NCBI GenBank assembly: GCA_963682055.1
Contig: OY821742.1
Location: forward strand, 2,565,816 to 2,629,815
Length of the DNA: 64,000 bases
Direction of reading: 5' to 3'
DNA from: Primula veris
Lineage: Eukaryota > Streptophyta > Magnoliopsida > Ericales > Primulaceae
Shown here: in pieces, positions 10,864-20,610 of the stretch
How the letters are laid out: every line of letters begins with the position of its first letter
How positions within the stretch are numbered: the first letter of the stretch is position 1
The notes under the pieces: generated by a model
Told to the model about the DNA's origin: nothing
What the model saw: only the letters and a program-made list of their open reading frames with translations
Database searches by the model: none
Position numbers and translations under genes: made by a program

Positions 10864-11632
10864 ACGCACGCACGCACAAGCTCATAAACCCTGATAGCTT
10901 TTACCATGGCGGTTGACGGTGGTGATGCGGTGGTGAAGTTGTAGAGAGGGAGAGAGATGTTGGTGAAGGAGTTTATGTGAGGGAAATTATAAGGCCGTTT
11001 TTTTACTTATTTTTAGCTTATACATACAAAATGATTAAATTGAAAGATTACTACTTTTGGTAATTTTTATGTGAAAAAACTCAAAAAGTCCCCAAATTCC
11101 TAACTTCTTTGCTTTAGAAAAGCTACAAAAGCTAACATAACAAACAACCATAGTTTTTTTTAATAACAAAAAGGCTAAAAAACTGAGAAAAAAGTTGTTT
11201 CCGATTTCCAAACAGGCACAAAAACTATGATCTACAAAATTCGGACAGACCCAGATATAAAACTGACTGAAAACTAAAAAAAAACTAAAAAAAGAAACCA
11301 CACACACACACACACACATATATATAATTACTCCCCCGTCCCAGTTTATAAGTCCTATGCGAAACCAAGTGCAACTTTGACCGTCTTTAAACATGTAACC
11401 AAATTGGTCAAACGAAAAAATTCAAAATTTCTATACATAGTTCAAATGTTAAGCTATATGATAGAGCTTTTTTTTAAAATTATTTCGACAATCAGGATAC
11501 GAGTTATTTCGACAATTTAGTCAAGACACAAAAACCATGATTTATACATTTTCGGTCATACCCAGTTAAAAGAATTGACTTAAAAGTAAAAAAAAAACTA
11601 AGAAAATAAATGACATATCATTAAAAAAAAAT

Positions 11633-11666
<34 letters not shown>

Positions 11667-11865
11667 CAGAGAGAGAGAGAGAGAGAAAGGGGACCTGAGG
11701 GCCACCAAGCTCATAAACCCTGATAGCTTTGACCATGTTCGTTGACGGCGGTGATGACGTGGCAAATGATCGTACGGCGGTGATGCGGTGGTGATCAAGT
11801 TTTAGAGAGGGAGAGAGAAAGTGGGAGAGATGAACTATTTTATGTGACAAAAATTTTATGCCCAT
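5797..11865 (-). CDS. Zinc-less MDR quinone oxidoreductase (zeta-crystallin-like), copy B, 5 exons
   Basis: Predicted exons: 11695-11736, 10116-10257, 8639-8865, 6595-6852, 5797-6111; phases join to 327 residues from MVKAIRVYEL. An open upstream frame from 11865 adds 43 Ser/Arg/His-rich residues, a possible organellar transit peptide. Exon 2 encodes VLKWEDVELGEPKEGEIRVK and the GroES-like fold. Exon 4 has the dinucleotide-binding loop HAAAGGVGSLLCQWA (about residues 147-161) and exon 5 the tail GSIVLIPDEN. The family transfers hydride from NADPH to quinones or enones; the closest plant homologue I know is the At5g61510-type protein. All frames are open. Compared with copy C it has Val for Met at the start of exon 3 and a few other substitutions. 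Two Helitron-like elements lie in the intron between exons 3 and 4. Confidence 0.9.
7332..7670 (+). mobile_element. Non-autonomous Helitron-like element 1
   Basis: It begins TCATTCTATTATAATAAG and ends with a GC-rich hairpin (CACGC-ACC-GCGTG), a short spacer and CTAG followed by T: the 5' TC and 3' hairpin-CTRR signature of Helitrons. No coding capacity. It lies in the intron between exons 3 and 4 of copy B; copy C has only an AT-rich stretch there. Confidence 0.7.
7691..8030 (+). mobile_element. Non-autonomous Helitron-like element 2, tandem to element 1
   Basis: Same ends, order and nearly the same sequence as 7332-7670, separated from it by an (AT)n run of about 20 bp. The terminal hairpin is altered (CACGCAACACGTG) but still self-complementary. 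The head-to-tail pair may come from read-through during rolling-circle insertion or from later tandem duplication. Confidence 0.7.
10878..10907 (-). other. Duplicate exon 1' inside intron 1 of copy B
   Basis: Encodes MVKAIRVYEL again, as at 548-577. The flanking block is shortened: the segment matching 'gatgacgtggcaagtgatcg' is missing, so the upstream frame seen in copy A is broken here. This points to loss of function of exon 1' at least in this copy. Confidence 0.7.
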
Positions 11866-12923
11866 TTTTATTTTATTTTAAGCTGTATTTTTGGACGGCA
11901 AAAAAACATATTTTACCTCCAAATCATGTGGAAATTATAAACAGTAAATCAGATTTTTACTTAGTTTTGAAAAAAAAAAAACGTAATTCTAAATTACGAT
12001 TTGTATTTTGTAATTACGGTTTGTAGGTGAAAACAGATTTTTTAATCGAAAAATCCAACCTATTTTTTTTTACTTATTTTACTTTTCAAGTCCTTTTTTT
12101 CTTTTGACTTGTGAGGAAGTCAAAATTAGAAAAAAAAATTACTTTAGTGTTATCGGCTTTTATATATATAGTCGTTATTATTTTTTTGATTTTTTTAAAT
12201 TTATGTTTTATTTTATTTTGAAGTGGTTATTTAAATTTTTTTATAAAATTTGACATTTTAGGTATATTTTTTTGTTTAATTATTTTTTTAACAATTTATA
12301 AGGTAATAATATTATTAATAAATGTATAAAATGTCATAAGCGCAGATTAGTTGAGTATTTTGTTATTAGATCTCATAGTGCCATAAGTTGATGTAGGATT
12401 TAGGTCGGACAGTTTGTATCGTCGTATAATTTGGTTCAATGCAAGTTTCTGTTTGTGAAAAAAATAAATATAAATATAAAATGACAGATTTTATCGAATT
12501 TTTTAACAAACATTTTAGAGATAAAATAGAACGTTAATCTAAAAAAACAAAAAAATAATGAATACACATGAAAAAATCGATAACATGACAAAAACATGAC
12601 CACACTAACTTAAGGAAATTTGAAACTTGTTTTGAGACTAAGTCTCCCTTTACATCGGTGACTATCAATTTTATTTTTTTGGTGTAGAAGTATGCATGCA
12701 TGACGATCGGTCAGTCCCCTTTTGACGGATCGATCAGACCTTATGCTAGTCCCCTTTTGACCGATCGGGCGGTTAATGCGATGTAGACCACGATTAGGTT
12801 TTGGGGCCGATTCATGCGTGGATGCATGATCGCTGTGTCCAACAAGTCTGGCTTTCTTAGGCAATTTCTTTATATTGTAATTATTCTGTAGGCTTCGGTC
12901 TCATGTTTATGAGTATATATGAG
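11866..12923. other. Intergenic segment between copy B and its expansin fragment
   Basis: No gene recognised. AT-rich, with poly-A/T runs and the shortened GACCGATCGGTC block (about 12700-12850). It is homologous to 2714-4440 and 18897-20570, but about 650 bp that follow the 'cttcggtctc' motif in copies A and C are deleted here at about 12902. Confidence 0.65.
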
Positions 12924-13096
12924 CTTTATGGTTAGTTAAATGTGTTGATGATGATAATGAATGTGTTTCTTTGAGTTCAACACGAGAGAGACCGTCATCT
13001 CCCTCTTCAAACTCGACTACCATGGCAATGTAGTTGGAGTTTGAGCCCATGTCTACGTGGAAGGCGATGGTCTTACCGAGATAATCACATACAACC
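12924..13096 (-). pseudogene. Beta-expansin exon 4 fragment (copy B), internally deleted
   Basis: It keeps the acceptor and the first part of exon 4 ([19 protein letters not shown] to [10 protein letters not shown]), then breaks off. The sequence jumps from 'ttatggtt' to 'tatatatgagct', removing the rest of the carbohydrate-binding domain and the stop found in copies A and C. The frame runs five codons further to a chance stop. Non-functional. Confidence 0.9.
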
Positions 13097-13487
13097 CTGT
13101 GAAAAAGGCAAATTAAATCATGTACCATAATTGGTGTGTGTGAATTGAGATCATTTATCTCTTTGTAACATATAATCTGAATTGAAATCATGAGCCAGTG
13201 TCATTTTTTTACATGATTACTTGAAGAAGGTAAAAGGAAATTCTTAAAATGAAATTACCAAGTTAATTGTCAGACTTACAAAATGATATAAAATTTTAAA
13301 AATATGACACAACGTACAGAACGTTTCCGATTTCTCTCATCAGCAGATCAAACCATATCGAAGTTAGATTTGTATTCTTTTAAATAAAGGTGATTTGGCT
13401 AGAGCAATAAAGTTGTGTCATTGTATCTGTTTCCCATAGTCTTTGATCATTTCTTTAAGTATATGATTTAATTATATACTCTGCAAA

Positions 13488-13524
13488 AATATTTGTCAAG
13501 AAAGGTAATTTCTTGACAAATATT
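13488..13524. repeat. Perfect 16-bp inverted repeat at the duplication junction (copy B side)
   Basis: Identical to 5241-5277 (arms AATATTTGTCAAGAAA and its complement, loop GGTAA), again just beyond the end of expansin homology. Confidence 0.85.
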
Positions 13525-13944
13525 AGATATCTGTTTATATAATTAGATATCTGTTTAATCATTTAATTATAAGGAACTACACTTTAGGAAAGAGAGAATT
13601 CTCATAGTCACTTTTTATTATGAAGTCTAATGGCTTTTACTATGGACCTATTATGGTCCCACATTACATATAGTTTGATCCCATTGCTTTTATCCCACCA
13701 CCAAACAAGGCCTATCGTTGTCGAAGTTAGACTTGTTAGTAGATGAATAACAGACACTAATGGCAGAGTAATTCTAGAATCAATAAAATCTGTTTCCTTA
13801 TCAACCGTATGAACAGGGAAGAGTTAGACATCGTGAATTTTATTCATAATCCCAGTACATTTCTTACAAAATACAGATGCAAAAGTTCACAGACCGTTTC
13901 CTTCATAAATAGAAATTTCACTTCTGTAGCCTTTTTTTTTAGCC

Positions 13945-16900
13945 TCAGTTTTCATCTGGTATGAGCACAATGGAACCAGATGTTCGTCTATTCTCGAGAT
14001 CCTCATGCGCTTGAGCTGCCTGAGATAATGGATATGTATGATTTACGCGTACACGTAAAACACCCGTTGCAACGCTGGCAAAGACCTCTCCCGCAGTTTC
14101 TAGAAGTTCATCGCGCGTGGTCGTGTATTGAATAAGTGAAGGCCTTGTCAAGAAGAGAGATTTAGCCGCAAGTGCTGACAATGGCATAGGGTCTGGTGTA
14201 CCAGATGATTGCCCAAAACTCACCATGTATCCTCGAGTTTTTAAGCATGTTAACGATCCCTATATATGAACATTCTGGTAAGCTTTCCAAAAGAATATAT
14301 TGAGCAGCTCATATTGGACAAAACTCAATGGCAGTATCACCAAAAACATTTATATTAAACAGTAATGATTTGAATGGCAACTGTGTCTAGCATGCTGGGG
14401 GGAAAAACTGGTCTGTGTTTTGGCAGATTTAGCCTAAATCTTACTATCAAGTTAACCGGAGATTTTCCAATGCCCCCCAAAAGCCAATAAGTTCGTCTGA
14501 ATATTTTAGTTTCTACGCTGAGATTATTGGTTAAAAAACATCCCAACCGACCTTTTGAGTTACAAGACCAACTATGGAGTGCATTTTACGTAATAACTTT
14601 TCGATTGTAGGTTCCTCTCTAGAAAAATGTTGAAGACATACTACGGACATTGTTTGGCTAAAATAGTCTCACAACAACTTAAGGTCTAGACCAATTTTCA
14701 AGTTCATAATTTCCATCGATGACTTAAAAATCATCAATATATGCACCGAACAGGACAAAATGAATCAACCAAATATAATATGGATTGTATGACTAATAAG
14801 TACTAATTAATTAGGAACACAAAATAAACATCGGTTACCTCGAAAGTGTCTTTTCCAACAGAATCATATACAACTTCCACCCCTTTCCCCGAAGTTATCT
14901 CATTCACACGAGTAGCAAAATCCTCTTCCTTAGAGATGATGACATGGTGACAACCATCTTCTTTGGCTTGAGCAGCTTTCTCTTTAGTTGAGACGGTACC
15001 GATAACAGTGGCACCTAAGGCATTTGCCCACTGACATAGCAGTGACCCAACTCCACCAGCAGCTGCATGAACTAAGATTGTGTGTCCAGGTTCCACCTGT
15101 AATACAACACAATTTATTCATATTGACACGAGTTGATATCGTAGCTCGTAATGTACAAGGACAGTTCATCTTATCAAGTACAAAGTATATTTTCTGGTCG
15201 AGGTGAAAGATTAGTACTATGTTAAAGCAGTTCCTATCATGGGTGCTTTGGTAGAAACTTAAAATTTCCGTATTGGAACTCAACAAAAGTTCTCCATCTT
15301 ACTATTTATCTTGAACAATATTTAATTAAGTGCTTCTATAGAAATTGAAAGAAACTTAAAGTTTTCATTTTGGGACTAAACAAAACTTCTCCATCTTACT
15401 ATCTTTCTTGAAAATTATTTGATATAATAGTATAATAGGTGAAAAGTAAAGTACCTTCTCGAGAAATATAAGTTAAGCTCCTTGGAATAATAAAATTCAT
15501 TTCTTCAACGGATAGAGAAATACTTCCTAGTTGTGTCAATCAAACTCATACACTTATGTATAAGCTTTATAAAAAAAAGAAAGGAAAAAAAATAAAAAAA
15601 AATATATATATATAAACGTAAATTGTGTTTCTCAAACAAGCCCATACTAAAGGGGAAATAAGTTGGTACCTTTTTTTTAAATGTCTTAAGTGGTTCTTTG
15701 AGAATGAAATGTAAACATAAATGATATTGGTACGGCAATTGCTGTTCTATGGAATCTTCTGTATAACAAAATTTTATTTGCATAATGATGAACTAGTGAA
15801 AAGGTTGCTGGAGTAATGGAACAGTATATTCTGCAATTATTAACCAGATGGATGTGTTTTAGCCCTCTTTCAGTATAATTTAGTCCTCATGACTAAACAC
15901 CTGTAAACGCATGGCCATCTCTTTGTAAACATTAGAGGTCCTTTGTGGGTGATCTTTCCCCAAGACCATGAGTTAATGATTGCTTGCCAGGGAGAGAATG
16001 TAATTTTTTTTTTTAAATGTGTAGTATTACACTTGAAATTTCAATTATGGAGAAGGCTAGGCAGACATACCCATGAATGTACAATATGACGTGGCATTAA
16101 GAATTCTGCAAATGTTCAGGCACATTTAAAGGTGTACTAGAGTTCCTATTCTGAAGTCCATATTGAATTATCATTGTGAGCTATATTGTGAAGTTACCTT
16201 GAAGCAACGACGGACAAGAAACTGAGCAGTCATTCCCTTAAGCATAACAGAAGCGGCTATTTTTGGATCAACAGAGGAAGGCACAGGTACTACTTTATCG
16301 GCTGGAAGGATCTGTTCCTCTGAATATGAACCCATCGGAGCCCCAGCATATGCCACGACATCTCCAATTTGTCTACCAGTTAACCCTGACCCTACAGCTG
16401 TCACCACGCCTACAGCCTCCATGCCTGTAATTGTATACTAAGTTATTATTACAGTTTTGTAACGAAACTACAGATAATTGCAACAATAAGTATAATATAC
16501 TAATACTACATTCAAGACATTGATGGATCTCTAAACAACACCCAACTCGTAAAAGAAATTTACCACCTTGTACTGAACAGAGAATTTTATAGTATATTTT
16601 CGGTTATGAATGTATGCAGTACCTTAGGTTGGGGAAAAAAAATCAAACTTGACCCACACATTTGCGACAAAATGAACTTTGCGCCTTGTTTTAGATAAGA
16701 TAAAAAACTGGAAAAAAGTAAACATCAATGAGCTAGTGTTGGTCATACGAAAGCCAATATGTCCAGAACAACAAACATGACACGTAGAAGAGAGCTTTGG
16801 AACTGTATAATGTATAAACATCTCTTTGTTTAAATAGTTCTTAACAAAATTCATTACCGAAAGGCTCATTGTAATCAATATCAAACTGAACGTAAGCTTT

Positions 16901-18316
16901 CACAAATTTCTCCAGTTACAAAACTGAAGGACAGTAAAATAATGTAAATTCCAGTGGTAGATTATACTAAGACCATGCAGATGTGGTAGTCCAAATATTG
17001 TTCCAGTAATGGAAATGAAAACCCCCTTCAAAGAACATTTGTACCGTCTCTGTCAAAGCTATTATATTTGTACTAACACACTTTTGGATTCATATATATG
17101 AAGAGAAAAAAACAGGGAACCTGGAGTAAAGGGTATTGTTTTGGCCTTGTATACTCCTTTGCGGTAGTAAATATCGATAAAATTAACACCTATTGCCTTG
17201 TTTTTAACTCGGATTTCGCCTTCTTTTGGCTCACCTAATTCAACATCTTCCCACTTGAGAACCTATCACATTAGATACGCAAGTATGTAAATCAGTAAAT
17301 TGCCAAAATTTTAGCAAGTTCTATACTGCAACTTATGGCATATCTAAATAATTGATACTATTCGCCAAACAATCATACCGTACCATGTTTTCGAACACTG
17401 AAACTGAATTACTAGAAAGCAAAGTTTCATTTTGGTGAAAAAAATAATATTCATCACAATATGAAATGGGCATCAAAAAGCTTCATGCCTTCAACAGATA
17501 TAAACGGAGTAAATGTGTAACATAACCATTTAAATTTCAGAAATTTCAAAACCGAAGCACACAGAGAGTGAAATTTATTGAAAGGAAGCAAAATAAACTC
17601 ATCAGAATATGATGTGTATAAAACAGTTAGTAAAATGTCATTTTTTTGCTTCATAATGGCGTGATGGAGATTTTGACATTTTCTTTTCTTTTTTGCGTAC
17701 TTGTGATTTTTTAGTACAACGTTAAAAATACGAAATAATCTCATTAGAAAAGATCACAAGACACACAACCATGATCTACAAAAATTTAAACTCAGCTAAA
17801 AAACTGACTAAAAGGTAAAAAAAAAAAAGAATCACACACACACACACAAACACACACGCACGCACAAGCTCATAAACCCTGATAGCTTTTACCATGGCGG
17901 TTGACGGTGGTGATGGCGTGGCAAGTGATCGGGCGGTGGTGATGCGGTGGTGAAGTTGTAGAGAGGGAGAGAGATGTTGGTGAAGGAGTTTATGTGAGGG
18001 AAATTATAAGACCGCTTTTTTATTTATTTTTAACTTATACATACAAAATGATTAAATTGAAAGATTACTACTTTTGGTAATTTTTATGTGAAAAAGCTCA
18101 AAAAGTCCCCAAATTCCCAGCTTTTTTGCTTTAGAAAAGCTACAAAAGCTAACATAACAAACAACCACAGTTTTTTTTAATAACAAAAAGGCTAAAAAAC
18201 TGAGAAAAAAGTTGTTTCCGATTTCCAAACAGGCACAAAAACCATGATCTACAAAATTCGGACAGACCCAGATATAAAACTGACTGAAAACTAAAAAAAA
18301 AACTAAAAAAAGAAAC

Positions 18317-18354
<38 letters not shown>

Positions 18355-18661
18355 ATTACTCCCCCGTCCCAGTTTATAAGTCCTATGCGAAACCAAGTGC
18401 AACTTTGACCGGCTTTAAACATGTAACTAAATTGGTCAAACGAAAAAATTCAAAATTTCTTTACATAGTTCAAATGTTAAGCTATATGATAGAGTTTTTT
18501 TTTTAAAATTATTTCGACAATCAGGATAGGAGTTATTTCGACAATTTAGTCAAGACACAAAAACCATGATTTATACATTTTCGGTCATACCCAGTTAAAA
18601 GAATTGACTTAAAAGTAAAAAAAAAAAAACTAAGAAAATAAATGACATCATAAAAAAAAAT

Positions 18662-18695
<34 letters not shown>

Positions 18696-18905
18696 GAAAG
18701 AGAGAGAGAGAGAAAAAAAGGGGACCTGAGGGCCACCAAGCTCATAAACCCTGATAGCTTTGACCATGTTCGTTGACGGTGGTGATGACGTGGCAAGTGA
18801 TCGTACGGCGGTGATGCGGTGGTGATCAAGTTTTAGAGAGGGAGAGAGAAAGTGGGAGAGATTAACAATTTTATGTGACAAAAATTTTAAGCCCATTTTT
18901 GTCAA
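13945..18905 (-). CDS. Zinc-less MDR quinone oxidoreductase (zeta-crystallin-like), copy C, 5 exons
   Basis: Predicted exons: 18726-18767, 17121-17262, 16198-16424, 14839-15096, 13945-14259; the phases match copy B exactly and give 327 residues from MVKAIRVYEL. The open upstream frame to 18905 adds 46 residues with targeting-peptide character. It has the NADPH-binding loop AAAGGVGSLL and the family motif PGMEAVGVVTAVGSGLTG. The exon 3 start keeps Met where copy B has Val. Other differences from B include F/Y in exon 2, A/D and S/A in exon 3, V/A in exon 4 and M/I, L/F and T/A in exon 5. No lesion was seen, so both B and C may be expressed. It is the copy next to the intact expansin, so it could be the ancestral position. 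Confidence 0.9.
17866..17895 (-). other. Duplicate exon 1' inside intron 1 of copy C
   Basis: Third occurrence of the extra MVKAIRVYEL exon, at the position matching 548-577 and 10878-10907, followed by GTGCGTG. The upstream block is longer than in copy B and nearer to copy A. Confidence 0.7.
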
Positions 18906-20610
18906 ACCTTGTCATTATATTTTTATTTTTAAAAGATAAATTATAATCTTGTAGTAGGATTTATACTTACAATTACAGTATTTTTAGTCGGAAAGTACAG
19001 TTTTTTTTTTTTTACTTATTTTACTTTTCAAAGTCTCTTTTTTCTTTTGACAGGAAGTCAAAATTGAAAAAAATGTTTTTGTTTTTAGTGTTATCGGTTT
19101 TTATATATGTATTCGTTATTAGTTTTTGATTTTTTAAAATTAAGGTTTTATTTTATTTTAAAAGTGTTTGATTAAAAAAATCTGTAAAATTTGACATTTT
19201 AGGTATATTTTTTTGTTTAATTGTTTGTTTAGCAATTTATAAGACAATAATATTAATAAATGTATAAAATGTCATAAACGCACATTAGTTGAGTATTTTG
19301 TTATTAGATCTCATAGTGCCATAAGTTGTTGTAGGATTTAGGTCGGAAAGTTTGTATCGTCGTATAATTTGGTTCAATGCAAGTTTTTGTTTGTGAAAAA
19401 AAAATTATATAAATTAAAATGACAGATTTTATCGAATTTTTTAACAAACATTTTAGAGATAAAATAGAACGTTAATCTAAAAAAACAAAAAATAATAATG
19501 AATATATATGGAAAAATCGATAACATGACAAAAACCTGACCATACTCATTTGAGGAAATTTGAAATTTGTTTTGAGACCAAGTCTCGTTTTATATCGGTG
19601 ACTATCGATTTTATTTTTCGGGTGTAGAAGGAATGCATGACGATCGGCCAGTCCACTTTTGACCGATCGGTCTAGCACTAGGTCAGACCCCTTTTGACCG
19701 ATCGATCAGACCTTATTACAGTCCCCTTTTTCAGGGATCGGTCGGTTAGTGCCATGTAAACCACGATTAGCTTTTGGGACCGATTCATGCGTGACATGAT
19801 CGCTGTGTCCAACAAGTCTGGCTTTCTTAGGCAATTTCTTTATATTGTAATTATTCTGTAAGCTTCGGTCTCTTGCTTGTTTTTCATAATTATCGTTAAA
19901 CGATATTATAACTGAAAAATGTAATGTTACAAAAAAAATCATAAATTAGAAGCTACGTGCGATATCAACTTTATAATCCGCCACCGGTACGCATTAGAAA
20001 ACCCTATGCAGTAATTGATGCGGTAAACTTCCCGGATCATCTACAAAATCCAGGCACAAAATCATAATACAAATAAGCAAAGTGAAAATTTCGAGTTGCA
20101 TTTCGATCCTTCTTATATATAGTCTTAGATTAGGAATGAACTAAAAGGAGAAAATGTATTATATTTTGATCTTTGAAAAATGATAATGATTTACTTCCCT
20201 TGCAACAGCATTATCTAAAATAAACAAAAGAGGTTCCTCACAAGCAAAACTTTATATTTATTCAAAGCTAGAAAAGTTTATGATAAAAACGCATTAAATC
20301 GCGATTTTATAATCCACGTACACACAGTTACAACTACATAAAAACAGAAATTTATAATACATATTACTAATTAAACTTCCATAATAAACATGGTCCATTT
20401 ATTTGCTAAATAGAAACCACAACTCACACAACATGATTTTATCACCATTCAAAAACCTCTACCAAGCCAATCTACCAATCCACGAAAAATAGCAAATATG
20501 GTATCTGACGGTATATATAGGACGAAATTAACAAAACAAAGTATTCTCATGTTTATGAATATATATGAGCTTAATTATACATGACATGATCGATCATGCC
20601 CAAATGTCTC
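18906..20610. other. Intergenic segment between copy C and the intact expansin gene
   Basis: No gene recognised. This is the longest undisturbed version of the spacer and serves as reference for the empty site of the copy A insert (near 18890) and for the deletions beside copy B. It includes a GACCGATCGGTC block at about 19630-19830 and the expansin 3' flank from about 19960. Confidence 0.7.
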
